A DNA stretch of 64,000 bases from Lentzea waywayandensis (GCF_900115955.1 NZ_FOYL01000008.1:310001-374000); one strand, 5' to 3'; counted from the stretch's first letter, positions 28,416 to 39,199 are shown. Notes: a model not told the origin generated them from the letters alone. A program made the numbers and translations.

Positions 28416-28844
28416 CTACCACCACTTGATGAGGTTGGTCTGCTCCTTGCGGACCGCGTACCCGTTGGCCGCGTAGAACTCCCGCGCGTGCACCCGGTTC
28501 GCCCCGGTCACCAGCCGGACGCCGGCAGCACCATCGGCCCGAGCCCACTCCTCACCGGCGGCCAGTAAAGCCCTGCCCACACCCCGGCGCTGGTGCCGCG
28601 GCGAGATGGCCAGCGTGATCAGGTTCTTCAGCGGCCGGTGGTAGGTGTTCTCGTAGTCGCTCAGCTGGATGTACCCGAGCACGTCGCCGCCGTCGTCGGC
28701 CACGAACAGCACCACGTTGGGCGCCTTGATGATCCGCGCGAGCTGGGCCGCCGTGTCCTCCAGCGGGAAGTCGTAGTCCAGCGCCTCGCGGTTGATCTGG
28801 CGAATCGCCGGCGCGTCGTCGGCCAGCACGTCCCGGATCTGCAA
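28416..28844 (-). CDS. GNAT-family N-acetyltransferase
   Basis: 142 residues starting at TTG 28844 after a GAGGGGG site. The acetyl-CoA-binding motif RHQRRGVGRALLAAGEEWA and the final YAANGYAVRKEQTNLIKWW are typical of GNAT enzymes. The acceptor cannot be told. It is divergent from the M48 protease gene and convergent with the LRV protein gene, and is a single-gene unit. Confidence 0.9.
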   Translation of the reverse strand: MQIRDVLADDAPAIRQINREALDYDFPLEDTAAQLARIIKAPNVVLFVADDGGDVLGYIQLSDYENTYHRPLKNLITLAISPRHQRRGVGRALLAAGEEWARADGAAGVRLVTGANRVHAREFYAANGYAVRKEQTNLIKWW

Positions 28845-28951
28845 CTCGACCCCCTCGGTTGACCCCTCCAGCTAACCACGCTGGGCGAGACGGGCGACTC
28901 GGCTGGACACAAACGGGATCGCGCTGGAACGCTCGAACCCGAGGTGATGAC

Positions 28952-29851
28952 GTGCGCGCTCCCCGACGACGCTTCGACATGTCCGCCGTGATCGAGTTGC
29001 TGCTCGGGGTGCCGACGGTGCTGAGCAGCCTGCTGATCGTCACGCTCGTCGGCAAGGCCGTGATACCGGAGACGCTGTGGCTGTTTCCGGTGGTCTGGCT
29101 GGCTTCCGGTGCGATCGTGTTCCTGCCGGCCACGGGCAAGTTGCTGGCGGCCCTGGTGCACGGGATGCGGGGGCCCACCGGGACGGAGCGTGCCGCGCTC
29201 GAGCCCTTGCTGGAGGAGGCGTGTGGTGCGGCCGGGGTGGATCCGGGGAGGTATCGGCTGCGGATCCAGAACTCCAAGGAGATCAACGCGATGGCCGTGG
29301 GCGGGCACGTCGTGGGGGTGTCGACCGCGGCGTTGCAGTTGCCTCAGAAGCAGCTCGAGGCGGTGCTGGCGCACGAGATCGGGCATCATCTGGCCGGGCA
29401 CACGAAGATCTCGTTGCTGCGCTGGTGGTTCGAGCTGCCGGCGCGGGCGGTGGTGTGGCTGGTCATCATCATCGGGGTGGCCATCTACGTGGCGGGCGAC
29501 AAGATCGGCACGACCGGAGCCAAGGTCATCAGTCTCGTGCTGATCGTGGCACTCGGCGTCGCGGCTGTGCTGGTCAGCCCGTGGGTGTTGCTGGTGCCGG
29601 TGATCGCGCCGCTGCTGGCGCTGGCGAGCAGGAGGGCCGAGTTGCACGCGGACCGGGTCGCGGCCGAGCTCGGGTACCGGCTGGTGTTGCTGGAAGTGTT
29701 GCAGCGCTGGGTGAAGGAGGGGCACGACGAGCAACGGGCCAGGGCCGGGTTCCGAGCGCGGATGCTGGCCTCGCACCCGTCGTGCGCGCTGCGCATCAGC
29801 AAGTTGCGCGGCGAAAAGCGAAGGCCCCTGAGCCGGAGCCCAGGGGCCTGA
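28952..29851 (+). CDS. M48-family membrane metalloprotease
   Basis: 299 residues from the GTG at 28952 (GAGGTG 6 bases upstream); ATG 28979 is an alternative. Two hydrophobic segments start the protein, the zinc motif HEIGHH lies at residues 141-146, two more helices follow at about 170-220, and the third zinc ligand region is RAELHADRVAAELGY. It is a HtpX/Ste24-like protease or BlaR1-like peptidase, acting at the membrane. A rho-independent hairpin lies inside its last codons, shared with the convergent pgl operon. Confidence 0.88.
   Translation: MRAPRRRFDMSAVIELLLGVPTVLSSLLIVTLVGKAVIPETLWLFPVVWLASGAIVFLPATGKLLAALVHGMRGPTGTERAALEPLLEEACGAAGVDPGRYRLRIQNSKEINAMAVGGHVVGVSTAALQLPQKQLEAVLAHEIGHHLAGHTKISLLRWWFELPARAVVWLVIIIGVAIYVAGDKIGTTGAKVISLVLIVALGVAAVLVSPWVLLVPVIAPLLALASRRAELHADRVAAELGYRLVLLEVLQRWVKEGHDEQRARAGFRARMLASHPSCALRISKLRGEKRRPLSRSPGA
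29822..29849. terminator. hairpin terminator inside the end of the M48 gene
   Basis: AGGCCCCTG (29822-29830) and CAGGGGCCT (29841-29849) form a perfect 9-bp stem with a 10-base loop. It sits between the M48 stop (29851) and the end of pgl (29856) and encodes the last residues of the protease, so it likely serves both convergent transcripts. Confidence 0.8.
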
Positions 29852-29855
29852 ACCG

Positions 29856-30635
29856 TCACGCCAGTGAGGGTTTGAACAACGCCGGTACCGCCGAGGCGGC
29901 CGCGGTGTCCAGCAGCCACAACGTTCTGCGGCGGCCGGTGGCACCGGCGGCGGGGATCTGCACCTCGCCGGCACCGTCCAGCGCCATGGCCACGGCGGCG
30001 GCCTTGGCCTCGCCGGTGGTCATCAGCCAGACCTCCTGCGCGCACCGCGTCGACGCCAGCGTCAGCGACACGCGCGTCGGCGGTGGCTTCGGGCAGTTGC
30101 GCACGGCCACGACCGTCCGCTCCTTCTCGTGCACGGCAGGAGAATCCGGGAAGACAGAGGCCACGTGGCCCTCCTCGCCGACGCCCAGAAGACAGACGTC
30201 GAACGTGGGCACGTCGCCGTGGTCCTCCGGCCGCGCAAGGGAAGCCAGCAAAGCGGCGTAAGCCTCGGCAGCGGCCTCGGGGTCGTCGCCGAACTTGCCG
30301 TCCGAAGGCTCCATCACGTGCACCCGCGACGGGTCCAGCGGAACGTGGTCCAGCAGCGCGGCACGGGCCTGTGTCTCGTTGCGGTCCGGGTGACCGGACG
30401 GCAGGAAACGCTCGTCGCCCCAGAACAGGTCGACCCGCGACCAGTCCACCGCGTCGCGCGCGGCGCCCCGGTTCAGGTGGTCCAGGACGGCGGTGCCGGT
30501 GCGGCCGCCGGTCAGCACGACGGACGCGTAGCCGCGGGCGGCCTGGGCGTCGACCATGCGGGTCACCAGGCGGGCCGCCGCGGCGGCGGCCAGAAGGTCG
30601 CCGTCGCGGTGGACCACCACTTGCGAATTGCTCAC
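29856..30635 (-). CDS. pgl: 6-phosphogluconolactonase
   Basis: 259 residues from a GTG overlapping the opcA stop. It hydrolyses 6-phosphogluconolactone, second step of the oxidative pentose phosphate pathway. The DevB-type motifs LTGGRTGTAVLDHL, FWGDERFLPSGHPDRNE and LLGVGEEGHVASVFPD are all present; the last normally reads GxGxDGHxAS, so Glu replaces Asp next to Gly-His. It is the final gene of the tkt-tal-pgi-zwf-opcA-pgl operon. Confidence 0.96.
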   Translation of the reverse strand: MSNSQVVVHRDGDLLAAAAAARLVTRMVDAQAARGYASVVLTGGRTGTAVLDHLNRGAARDAVDWSRVDLFWGDERFLPSGHPDRNETQARAALLDHVPLDPSRVHVMEPSDGKFGDDPEAAAEAYAALLASLARPEDHGDVPTFDVCLLGVGEEGHVASVFPDSPAVHEKERTVVAVRNCPKPPPTRVSLTLASTRCAQEVWLMTTGEAKAAAVAMALDGAGEVQIPAAGATGRRRTLWLLDTAAASAVPALFKPSLA

Positions 30636-31654
30636 GAACCAGCCTTCGCCTTCGACTTCTTGGGTGCGGCCGAACCGTTGGCGGACTCCACAGCGGGAGC
30701 CTCCTCGGCGGCTTCCGGCTTCGCCGAGTGCGCGCGGCCCTTGGCGACCTTCGACAGCGACCTCAGGGCCGCCGCGTAGACCTCGTCCGGGTCGAGCCGG
30801 CGCAGTTCCTCGGCGAGACAGTCGCGCACCGAACGACGCTGGAGCGCGACCCGCCGCGACGGCTGGCCGGGCTGGGCCAGCGTGCCGACCTTGCCGTCCG
30901 GGCGGATCAGGTCGACGTCGCCGGAGGGACGGCCGAGCCGCACCTCCACGATGCCTTCACCCGACGTCGCCTTGAAGCGCTTGGCCGAGACCTTCAGCCG
31001 GTCCGTCAGCCACGCGGCGAGCAGGTCCGTGGACGGCGAGTCGGCCTCACCGGTCACGTCCGCCTCGGTGACCTTCTCGTACGGCGGCAGGTCCAGCGAC
31101 GAGGCGAGCATGGCGCGCCACAACGTCAGACGCGTCCACGCCAGGTCCGTGTCGCCCGGCGCGTAGTGCGCCCGCCGGGACTCCAGGGCCTTGATCGGGT
31201 TCTTCTCGGCCGCGGCATCGGTGATGCGACGCTGCGCGAGCTGGCCGATCGGGTCCTTGGACGGCGACACCGGCGCGTCGAACGGCCACCACGCCACGAC
31301 CGGGGTGTCCGGCAGCAGCAGCGGCATGACGCACGAGGCGCCTTCCTTGGCCAGTTCTCCGTACAGACGAAGAACAACGACTTCCGAGGCTCCGGCGTCG
31401 CCACCGACGCGGATCTGCGCGTCCAGGCGAGGTGCCGCCTGACGAGCGCCGCGGGCCACGACGATCACGCGACAAGGGTGCTCGCGGGAAGCGTCGTTGG
31501 CCGCGTCGATCGCGGCGTCGGTGCGCTGGCCGTCCTCGGTCACGATCACGAGGGTCAGCACGCGACCGAGAGTCGTCGCACCGCCTTCGTCCCGCAGCCG
31601 GACCAGCCGCGAGTTGATCTGGGAGGTGGTGGTCGAGGGCAGGTCGATGATCAC
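30632..31654 (-). CDS. opcA: glucose-6-phosphate dehydrogenase assembly protein OpcA
   Basis: 340 residues. OpcA is a redox-linked partner that activates G6P dehydrogenase in cyanobacteria and actinobacteria. The GTG at 31654 (GGAGG 5 bases upstream) overlaps the zwf stop by four bases and gives the normal start VIIDLPSTTTSQINSRL; the longer open frame to 31714 is not needed. Conserved VAWWPFDAPVSPSKDPIGQL and RRITDAAAEKNP are present. A Lys/Ala/Glu-rich tail ends the protein. Confidence 0.95.
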   Translation of the reverse strand: MIIDLPSTTTSQINSRLVRLRDEGGATTLGRVLTLVIVTEDGQRTDAAIDAANDASREHPCRVIVVARGARQAAPRLDAQIRVGGDAGASEVVVLRLYGELAKEGASCVMPLLLPDTPVVAWWPFDAPVSPSKDPIGQLAQRRITDAAAEKNPIKALESRRAHYAPGDTDLAWTRLTLWRAMLASSLDLPPYEKVTEADVTGEADSPSTDLLAAWLTDRLKVSAKRFKATSGEGIVEVRLGRPSGDVDLIRPDGKVGTLAQPGQPSRRVALQRRSVRDCLAEELRRLDPDEVYAAALRSLSKVAKGRAHSAKPEAAEEAPAVESANGSAAPKKSKAKAGS

Positions 31655-33192
31655 GGACGCCTCCAGTGCCTTCCGGTGCGAGCCGTCATCGCGTCCGCCG
31701 ACGGCGGCCCCCACGTACCGGCCTTGTACTTCTCGAGCGCGGGTTCGTCCTTGCGAGCCCAGAAGTCGAGAATCGGGTCGAGGATCTCCCAGGAGAGCTC
31801 GACCTCGTCGTTCTTCGGGAACAGCGACGGCTCACCGAGCAGCACGTCGAGCAGCAGCCGCTCGTAGGCCTCCGGCGACGACTCGGTGAACGAGTGGCCG
31901 TAACCGAAGTCCATCGTGACGTCGCGAACTTCCATCGTGTTGCCCGGCACCTTCGACCCGAACCGGATCGTCACGCCCTCGTCCGGCTGAACCCGGACCA
32001 CCAGGGCGTTCTGGCCGAGCTCCTCGGTCGCCGTGTCGTCGAACGGCAGGTGCGGTGCCCGCTTGAACACGACGGCCACCTCGGTGACGCGACGGCCCAG
32101 GCGCTTGCCGGTGCGCAGGTAGAACGGCACCCCGGCCCAGCGGCGGGTGTTGACCTCGCAGGTGATCGCGCCGAACGTCTCGGTCTTCGACTCGGGCGAG
32201 AAACCGCCCTCCTCCAGCAGACCGAGCACCTTCTGGCCGCCCTGCCAGCCACCGGTGTACTGGCCGCGCGAGGTGGTCTCCTCGAACGGCTGCGCGGGCC
32301 GCGTCGCCGAGAGGATCTTCACCTTCTCGGCCCTCAGATCGGCGGGCTTGAACGAGACCGGCTCCTCCATCGCGATCAGCGCGAGCAGCTGGAGCAGGTG
32401 GTTCTGGATGACGTCGCGCGTGGCGCCGATGCCGTCGTAGTACCCGGCACGGCCACCGAGACCGATGTCCTCGGCCATGGTGATCTGCACGTGGTCGACG
32501 TAGTTCGAGTTCCAGATGGGTTCGTACAGCTGGTTCGCGAACCGCAGCGCCAGGATGTTCTGCACGGTCTCCTTGCCGAGGTAGTGGTCGATGCGGAACA
32601 CCGACTCCTCGGGGAAGACCTCGTTGACCGTCTTGTTCAGCTCCTTGGCCGACTTCAGGTCGTGGCCGAACGGCTTCTCGATGACGACGCGACGCCACTG
32701 GTCGGGTGCCGTCTGGGCGAGACCCGCGCGCTTGAGCTGGTTGACCACCGTCGGGAACGCGCCCGGCGGGATCGACAGGTAGAACGCGTGGTTGCCGCCC
32801 GTGCCGCGCTCGGCGTCGAGCTGGGCCAGGCACGAGGCCAGGTTGTCGAACGACTGGTCGTCGTCGAACGTGCCCTGCACGAACCGGATGCCCTCGGCGA
32901 GCTGCTGCCAGACCGCCTCGTTGAACGGCGTCCGCGCGTGCTCCTTGACCGCGTCGTGCACGACCTTCATGAAGTCCTGGTCGGCCCAGTCGCGGCGGGC
33001 GAAGCCCACCAGGCCGAAGCCCGGCGGCAGCAGACCCCGGTTCGCGAGGTCGTAGATCGCGGGCATCAGCTTCTTGCGCGACAGGTCACCGGTGACACCG
33101 AAGATGACCAGCGCGCTCGGGCCCGCGATGCGGGGCATGCGCTTGTCACGCGCGTCCCGCAGCGGGTTGTGCCACTTGGCGGATGTGGTCAC
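31651..33192 (-). CDS. zwf: glucose-6-phosphate 1-dehydrogenase
   Basis: 513 residues. It oxidises glucose 6-phosphate and reduces NADP. The dinucleotide fold starts FGVTGDLSRKKLMPAIY, the substrate and catalytic motif is RIDHYLGKETVQN, and the C-terminal GWQGGQKVLGLLEEGG and RTGKRLGRRVTEVAVVFK are standard. It starts at a GTG that overlaps the pgi stop by four bases, and its stop overlaps opcA, so pgi, zwf and opcA are translationally linked. Confidence 0.98.
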   Translation of the reverse strand: MTTSAKWHNPLRDARDKRMPRIAGPSALVIFGVTGDLSRKKLMPAIYDLANRGLLPPGFGLVGFARRDWADQDFMKVVHDAVKEHARTPFNEAVWQQLAEGIRFVQGTFDDDQSFDNLASCLAQLDAERGTGGNHAFYLSIPPGAFPTVVNQLKRAGLAQTAPDQWRRVVIEKPFGHDLKSAKELNKTVNEVFPEESVFRIDHYLGKETVQNILALRFANQLYEPIWNSNYVDHVQITMAEDIGLGGRAGYYDGIGATRDVIQNHLLQLLALIAMEEPVSFKPADLRAEKVKILSATRPAQPFEETTSRGQYTGGWQGGQKVLGLLEEGGFSPESKTETFGAITCEVNTRRWAGVPFYLRTGKRLGRRVTEVAVVFKRAPHLPFDDTATEELGQNALVVRVQPDEGVTIRFGSKVPGNTMEVRDVTMDFGYGHSFTESSPEAYERLLLDVLLGEPSLFPKNDEVELSWEILDPILDFWARKDEPALEKYKAGTWGPPSADAMTARTGRHWRRP

Positions 33193-34793
33193 GAGCCGTC
33201 CTCCTGGACTGCCTCGACGAGCTGGGCCAAGCCGGCGATGCGGTCTTCGAGGTGAAGACGCAGCACCGGGCGACCGTGTTCGGCCAGGACCTGACCGTCG
33301 CCGAGCGCCTGCGCGAGCTGCAGCTGCGCCAGCGTGTAGGGACGGCCGGGCACCTCCAGGTCGTCACCGGACTCGCCGGTGATCTGGATGAACACGCCGT
33401 TCTGGTGACCGCCCTTGTGGTACTGGCCGGTCGAGTGCAGGAAGCGCGGACCCCAGCCGAACGTGGTCTGCAGGTGCGTCCTCTTCGCGATCTCCGCACG
33501 GAGCAGCTCGAACGACGCGTCGTCGATCCTGTCCAAGTACGCCTGAACCGAGATGTAGCCGTGGTCGGGCGCCACTTCAACGATCGCCGCAAGCGCTTCC
33601 GCGACGGTGTGGACCTTGCGCGGCGCCCAGTCCGTGCCGTGCCCCTCGACCGGGCCGTCCACAAAGGACGGGACGGTCGCGGCGACGGCCGGCGCGTCGA
33701 GCAGCGCGCGGGAGGCCTTCTTCGCGGCCTCGACGTCGGGCTGGTCGAACGGGTTGATGCCGAGCACCCGGCCGACGAGCGCGGTCGCGTACTCCCACAG
33801 CAGGAACTGCGCGCCCAGCGGACCCTCGACCGCGATGTTCGCCGACCCGGTGGCCGGTCCGATCGCGACGGTGGTTGCGTCCGAACGTGCGTTCACGAAG
33901 CCCTCGGCACCCGGACCCTCGACGACGACCGGCAGCAGGCCGGTGCCGTTCTTGCCGGTCGACTCGGCGATGAGCTGCTCGGCCCAGTCGCCGAAGCCCT
34001 TGATGCCGGACCCGGTGTCCGCGAAGACGATCTTCTCGGCACCGTGCGCGTGCGCGGCGCCGAACACCCCGGCCAGCACGACCGCCGGGTTCTCCACGGA
34101 GTCCTGGGACACGACCTTCGCGACCTCGGCCGCGTCGTCGAGCAGCGCCTCGACGTCGGCGCCGGCCAGGTAGGACGGCACCAGGCCGAACGCGGTCAGC
34201 GCCGAGTAGCGGCCACCGACGTTCGGGTCGGCCAGGAACACCTTGCGGTAGCCCGCTTCCTCGGACGCCTTCTGCAGGGGCGAGCCGGGGTCGGTGACCA
34301 CCACGATGCGGGACGCGGCGTCGATGCCCGCGTCCGTGAAAGCCTTCTCGAAGATGCGCCGGTGGCTGTCGGTCTCGACAGTTCCACCGGACTTGGACGA
34401 CACCACGATCACCGTGCGCTCGAGATCACCGGCAAGGGCGTCGGCGACCTGGGCGGGATCGGTGGTGTCCAGCACGACCAGCGGGACGCCCGCGGTCCGC
34501 GTGATCACCTCGGGGGCCAGCGACGAGCCACCCATTCCGGCGAGAACGACGCGGTCGACGCCCTCGGCGTGCAGATCGGCGCGCAGCGCCACGAGATCGG
34601 GGAGCAGCGCACGGGACGTCTCGTGCAACGTCGTCCAGGAGAGGCGAATGCTCGCCTCGGACTCGGCTTCCGGCCCCCACAGGGTCGGGTCCTGCGCGGT
34701 CAGCTTGCTCGGCACCGAATCCGCGACCAGGTCAGCAGCGATGATGCTGACCTGGTCGGCGTTCGGTGACCTCACGATTTCGACGGAGGTCAC
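33189..34793 (-). CDS. pgi: glucose-6-phosphate isomerase
   Basis: 534 residues. It interconverts glucose 6-phosphate and fructose 6-phosphate, returning carbon from the transaldolase and transketolase reactions to the dehydrogenase. The sugar-phosphate motif VVSSKSGGTVETDSHRRIF, the AGMGGSSLAPEV loop and the C-terminal STGQYHKGGHQNGVFIQI identify the SIS-fold enzyme. It stands inside the pentose phosphate operon (between tal and zwf), suggesting a cyclic pathway for NADPH; a second glycolytic copy may exist elsewhere in the genome (inference). Confidence 0.95.
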   Translation of the reverse strand: MTSVEIVRSPNADQVSIIAADLVADSVPSKLTAQDPTLWGPEAESEASIRLSWTTLHETSRALLPDLVALRADLHAEGVDRVVLAGMGGSSLAPEVITRTAGVPLVVLDTTDPAQVADALAGDLERTVIVVSSKSGGTVETDSHRRIFEKAFTDAGIDAASRIVVVTDPGSPLQKASEEAGYRKVFLADPNVGGRYSALTAFGLVPSYLAGADVEALLDDAAEVAKVVSQDSVENPAVVLAGVFGAAHAHGAEKIVFADTGSGIKGFGDWAEQLIAESTGKNGTGLLPVVVEGPGAEGFVNARSDATTVAIGPATGSANIAVEGPLGAQFLLWEYATALVGRVLGINPFDQPDVEAAKKASRALLDAPAVAATVPSFVDGPVEGHGTDWAPRKVHTVAEALAAIVEVAPDHGYISVQAYLDRIDDASFELLRAEIAKRTHLQTTFGWGPRFLHSTGQYHKGGHQNGVFIQITGESGDDLEVPGRPYTLAQLQLAQALGDGQVLAEHGRPVLRLHLEDRIAGLAQLVEAVQEDGS

Positions 34794-34800
34794 TTCGTGA

Positions 34801-35913
34801 TCAGCCCTTCAGTTGAGCCAGTTGGTTCGTCACCGTCTCGAGCAACTCTTCCCAGGACTTCTCGAACTTCTCGACACCCTCGGTCTCGAGGACCTTGAAC
34901 ACGTCCTCGAGGTCGATTCCCACGGCGGCGAGCTGGTCGAACACCTCCTGGCCCTCTGCGACGCGTCCGGTGACCGTGTCACCGGTGATCTTGCCCCCGT
35001 CGGCGACGGCGTGCAGCGTCTTCTCCGGCATCGTGTTGACGACGTCGGAGACGACGAGCTGGTCGACGTAGAGGGTGGGGGAGTAGCTCGGGTCCTTCAC
35101 GCCGGTCGACGCCCACAGTGGACGCTGCGCGTGCGCGCCGTCCGCCTTGAGAGCCTCCCAGCGCTCGCCCTGGAACGTCTTCTCGAACGCTCCGTAGGCG
35201 ATGTACGCGTTGGCAAGAGCGGCCTTGCCCTTCAGCGCGGTCGCCTCGTCCGTGCCGATCGCCGCCAGCCGCTTGTCGATCTCGGTGTCCACCCGGGACA
35301 CGAAGAACGACGCGACCGAGTGGATCGAGCGCAGGTCGTGGCCGTTGGCCTTGGCCTGCTCCAGACCGGCGACGTAGGCGTCCATGACGGCCTGGTAGCG
35401 CTCGGTGGAGAAGATCAGCGTGACGTTGACGCTGATGCCCTCGGCGATCGTCTTGGTGATCGCCGGGAGACCCGCCTCGGTGGCCGGGATCTTCACCAGC
35501 AGGTTCGGCCGGTCCACGGTCTTCCACAGGTCCTGCGCCTCGGCCACGGTCTTGTCCGTGTCGAACGCCAGCCGCGGGTCGACCTCGATGGAGACGCGGC
35601 CGTCCACACCACCGGTCGAGTTGTAGATGTCGCGGAACTTGTCGCACGCGTTGCGCACGTCCGTCGTGGTGACCTCGCGGATGGTCGCCTCGGTGTCGGC
35701 ACCCCGGTTGGCGAGCTCACGGACCTGCTCGTCGTAGGACTCGCCCTTCGACAGCGCGCCCGCGAAGATCGTCGGGTTCGTCGTGACACCGACGACGTTC
35801 CAGTCGCGGATCAGCTCGTCCAGGTTGCCGCTGGTGAGCCGCTCACGGGACAGGTCGTCGAGCCAGATCGATACGCCGGCGCCGGACAGGGCGGCCAGAT
35901 TCGGCTTGCTCAC
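34801..35913 (-). CDS. tal: transaldolase
   Basis: 370 residues. It transfers a dihydroxyacetone unit between sedoheptulose 7-phosphate and glyceraldehyde 3-phosphate. The N-terminus [17 protein letters not shown] and [11 protein letters not shown] are typical for the long actinobacterial type; the Schiff-base Lys lies in [27 protein letters not shown] follows. It begins 5 bases after tkt and ends 7 bases before pgi. Confidence 0.98.
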   Translation of the reverse strand: MSKPNLAALSGAGVSIWLDDLSRERLTSGNLDELIRDWNVVGVTTNPTIFAGALSKGESYDEQVRELANRGADTEATIREVTTTDVRNACDKFRDIYNSTGGVDGRVSIEVDPRLAFDTDKTVAEAQDLWKTVDRPNLLVKIPATEAGLPAITKTIAEGISVNVTLIFSTERYQAVMDAYVAGLEQAKANGHDLRSIHSVASFFVSRVDTEIDKRLAAIGTDEATALKGKAALANAYIAYGAFEKTFQGERWEALKADGAHAQRPLWASTGVKDPSYSPTLYVDQLVVSDVVNTMPEKTLHAVADGGKITGDTVTGRVAEGQEVFDQLAAVGIDLEDVFKVLETEGVEKFEKSWEELLETVTNQLAQLKG

Positions 35914-35918
35914 TGAAA

Positions 35919-38003
35919 TTAACCCCTCACTCGGTCAAGGGAACGGCGGGCGGCGGCCACGACGTTCTCCGTCGTGAAGCCGAACTCCTTGAACAACGTC
36001 TGGTAGTCGGCCGAGGCGCCGAAGTGCTCGATCGACACGATCTCGCCCGCGTCGCCGACGTAGCGGTACCACGGCAGCGCGATGCCGGCCTCGACCGCGA
36101 CGCGCGCCTTCACCGACGACGGGATGACCGACTCGCGGTACTCCGCGTCCTGCTTCTCGAACCAGTCGATCGACGGCATGGACACCACACGCACTGCAAC
36201 GCCCTCGCCCTGCAGAACCTTTCCGGCCTCGTACGCCATCTGCAGCTCGGAGCCTGTGCCGATGATCACGATCTCGGGGTTCTCGTCACCGAAGAGCACG
36301 TAACCGCCGCGCTTGACGCCTTCCGCGGAGGTGCCCTCCAGCGTCGGGACGTTCTGGCGGGTCAGCGCGAGGCCGACCGGGCCGAGCTGCTCGAGCACGG
36401 CCTTCCAGGCGAACGCGGTCTCGTTGCCGTCGCCGGGGCGCACGACCGTGAAGTCCGGGATCGCGCGCAGGGCGGCGAGGTGCTCGATCGGCTGGTGCGT
36501 CGGGCCGTCCTCGCCCAGGCCGATGGAGTCGTGCGTCCACACGTACGTCACGGCGGCCTGCATGATCGCGGCCAGACGCACGGACGGGCGCATGTAGTCG
36601 GAGAACACGAGGAACGTGCCACCGAACGGGCGGGTCGGGCCGTGCAGCGCGATGCCGTTGAGGATCGCGCCCATGGCGTGCTCGCGGACACCGAAGTGCA
36701 GCACGCGGCCGTACGGGTCGGCGTTCCACATGTCCGTGGAGATCGACGGGGGACCGAAGGACTTGGCGCCCTTGATGGTCGTCAGGTTCGACTCGGCGAG
36801 GTCGGCGGAACCGCCCCACAGCTCGGGCAGCGCGGCGGCGAGGGCGTTGATGACCTCACCGGAGGCCTTGCGGGTCGGGACGCCCTTGGCGTCGACCGGG
36901 TAGACCGGCAGCGAGTCGGCCCAGCCGTCGGGCAGCTGACGGGCGACGAGGCGGTCGAGCAGCTTCTTGTTCTCCGGGTTGGCCGAGGCCCACTCGTCGA
37001 ACGAGGTCTGCCACTGCGCCTTGGCGTGCTCGCCGCGCTTGACGACCTCGCGGGTGTGGTCCAGGACCTCGTCGGTGACCTCGAAGGTCTGCTCGGGGTC
37101 GAAGCCGAGGATCTCCTTGGTGGCCTTGACCTCGTCCTCGCCCAGCGCGGCACCGTGCGCGGCACCGGTGTTCTGCTTCTTCGGCGCGGGGAAGCCGATG
37201 ATCGTGCGCAGCAGGATGAACGACGGCTTGTCGGTGACGGCCTTGGCCTTCTCGACGGCCTCGAGGATGCCCTTGACGTTCTCGCCGGACTCCACGACCT
37301 GGACGTGCCAGCCGTAGGCCTCGTAGCGCTTCGCGGTGTCCTCGGACAGCGCGATCGTCGTGTCGTCCTCGATGGAGATCTTGTTGTCGTCGTAGAAGAC
37401 GACCAGGTTGCCCAGCTGCTGCGTGCCCGCGAGCGACGAGGCCTCGGAGGTGACGCCCTCCTCGATGTCACCGTCGGAGGCGATCACGTAGATGTTGTGG
37501 TCGAACGGGCTCTCGCCCGGCGCGGCGGCGGGGTCGAACAGGCCGCGCTCGCGGCGGGCGGCCATGGCCATGCCGACGGCGGAGGCCAGACCCGAGCCCA
37601 GCGGGCCGGTCGTGATCTCGACACCCCTGGTGTGACCGTGCTCGGGGTGGCCGGGGGTCTTGGAACCCCACGTGCGCAGCGCCTTCAGGTCGTCCAGCTC
37701 CAGGCCGTAGCCGGACAGGAAGAGCTGCACGTAGAGCGTCAGGCTGGAGTGGCCCGCGGAGAGCACGAACCGGTCGCGGCCGATCCAGTCCGGGTCGGCG
37801 GGGTCGTGCCGCAGGACGCGCTGGAACAGCGTGTAGGCCAGCGGCGCGAGGCTCATGGCGGTGCCGGGGTGCCCGTTGCCGACCTTCTGCACCGCGTCCG
37901 CCGCGAGCAGCCGGGCGGTGTCGACGGCGCGCTTGTCGAGCTCCGTCCAGTCATCAGGCAGATCGGCCTTGGTGAGCCTGTTGATGTCGTCGGTGACGGT
38001 CAC
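35919..38003 (-). CDS. tkt: transketolase
   Basis: 694 residues from a GTG. Thiamine-diphosphate-dependent transfer of two-carbon units in the pentose phosphate pathway. The cofactor motif is [19 protein letters not shown] through [31 protein letters not shown] lies in the pyrimidine domain; the C-terminal domain carries [16 protein letters not shown]. It heads the six-gene minus-strand operon and is divergent from ctaB. Confidence 0.98.
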   Translation of the reverse strand: MTVTDDINRLTKADLPDDWTELDKRAVDTARLLAADAVQKVGNGHPGTAMSLAPLAYTLFQRVLRHDPADPDWIGRDRFVLSAGHSSLTLYVQLFLSGYGLELDDLKALRTWGSKTPGHPEHGHTRGVEITTGPLGSGLASAVGMAMAARRERGLFDPAAAPGESPFDHNIYVIASDGDIEEGVTSEASSLAGTQQLGNLVVFYDDNKISIEDDTTIALSEDTAKRYEAYGWHVQVVESGENVKGILEAVEKAKAVTDKPSFILLRTIIGFPAPKKQNTGAAHGAALGEDEVKATKEILGFDPEQTFEVTDEVLDHTREVVKRGEHAKAQWQTSFDEWASANPENKKLLDRLVARQLPDGWADSLPVYPVDAKGVPTRKASGEVINALAAALPELWGGSADLAESNLTTIKGAKSFGPPSISTDMWNADPYGRVLHFGVREHAMGAILNGIALHGPTRPFGGTFLVFSDYMRPSVRLAAIMQAAVTYVWTHDSIGLGEDGPTHQPIEHLAALRAIPDFTVVRPGDGNETAFAWKAVLEQLGPVGLALTRQNVPTLEGTSAEGVKRGGYVLFGDENPEIVIIGTGSELQMAYEAGKVLQGEGVAVRVVSMPSIDWFEKQDAEYRESVIPSSVKARVAVEAGIALPWYRYVGDAGEIVSIEHFGASADYQTLFKEFGFTTENVVAAARRSLDRVRG

Positions 38004-38256
38004 GGACTTACAGCTCCAAACTTGTCGCTAGGGCGGGTCACTAGCGCGTCCGTGAATCGATCCCGAACGGCCTGACCCGCTTCTCTCCCACGTCCTCCGG
38101 CCAGCCTAGTCCTGAGAGATTCAGATGTTGCTCTGAAAGGTCTCAGGCACGTGTGTGCCGGGGCACACCAGCACCCGAACGGGCTGTGAATTCTTCACGC
38201 GGTTACCATCAGTCGCTGGATTTCACACCTGTCTCAACACGAGGAGCGTTCCCGCG

Positions 38257-39177
38257 ATGAGTGCCGTCCTCGAGGCCCCCAGGTCGCCTCGCCAGGTTGT
38301 TGGCGCTTACGTGGCGCTCACCAAGCCGCGGGTCATCGAGCTCCTGCTGATCACCACGATCCCCGCGATGCTCCTCGCCCAGCACGGCCTGCCGCCCCTG
38401 TGGCTCATCGCCTGCACCCTCACCGGCGGCACCCTCGCCGCGGGGTCGGCAAATGCCCTCAACTGCTTCGTCGACGCCGACATCGACTCGGTCATGAAGC
38501 GGACGGCGGCCCGCCCGCTCGCGCACAACGCCATTCCGCCGCGCAACGCCCTGATCTTCGGCATCGTGCTCGGAATCGTCTCGTTCGCGTTCCTCTGGAT
38601 CTTCGTCAACCTGATGTCGGCCGCGTTCGCGGTGGCGACCATTCTCTTCTACATCTTCGTCTACACGCTGGTCCTCAAGCGCCGCACCTCCCAGAACATC
38701 ATCTGGGGCGGCATGGCGGGCTGCATGCCGGTGATCATCGGCTGGTCTGCGGTGACGGGCACCGTCGAGTGGCCGGCGCTGGTGATGTTCGGCGTCATCT
38801 TCTTCTGGACCCCGCCGCACACCTGGGCCCTCGCGATGAAGTTCAAGGAGGACTACGCCCGAGCAGGCGTGCCCATGCTGCCCGTGGTGGCGACAGCTCA
38901 GCAGGTGACGCGGCAGATCGTGATCTACAGCTGGATCACCGTCGTCTGCACGCTCGCCCTCGCTCCCGTCACCTCCTGGATCTACGTGGCGGTCGCGGCG
39001 CTGTCCGGCGTGTGGTTCGCCGTCTTCGCGCACAAGCTGCACAACGTCGTGCGCCGCGGCGGATCCACGAACACCATGAAGTTCTTCCACATGTCGAACC
39101 TCTACCTGATGCTGGTGTTCTGCGGTCTCGCCGTCGACGCCGTTGTCGGGTTGCCGGTGCTTGGCTGGCCGTTCTAG
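38257..39177 (+). CDS. ctaB: heme O synthase (protoheme IX farnesyltransferase)
   Basis: 306 residues. It attaches a farnesyl group to heme B to make heme O for cytochrome oxidase. It is an UbiA-type membrane enzyme with about nine helices; the Asp-rich motifs are [20 protein letters not shown] and the second loop near [15 protein letters not shown]. The ATG at 38257 has GAGGAG 10 bases upstream; an in-frame extension to 38155 lies in the promoter region. Its partner ctaA lies about 24 kb away at 62175, separated by accessory genes. Confidence 0.96.
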   Translation: MSAVLEAPRSPRQVVGAYVALTKPRVIELLLITTIPAMLLAQHGLPPLWLIACTLTGGTLAAGSANALNCFVDADIDSVMKRTAARPLAHNAIPPRNALIFGIVLGIVSFAFLWIFVNLMSAAFAVATILFYIFVYTLVLKRRTSQNIIWGGMAGCMPVIIGWSAVTGTVEWPALVMFGVIFFWTPPHTWALAMKFKEDYARAGVPMLPVVATAQQVTRQIVIYSWITVVCTLALAPVTSWIYVAVAALSGVWFAVFAHKLHNVVRRGGSTNTMKFFHMSNLYLMLVFCGLAVDAVVGLPVLGWPF

Positions 39178-39199
39178 CTGCACCTCCAGTCGTACGGCT

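Noticed and set aside
36024-38075. 683-codon plus-strand frame opposite tkt
   Set aside because: Pure antisense shadow of the transketolase gene in high-GC DNA; composition rich in Arg/Val/Gly/Asp without motifs.
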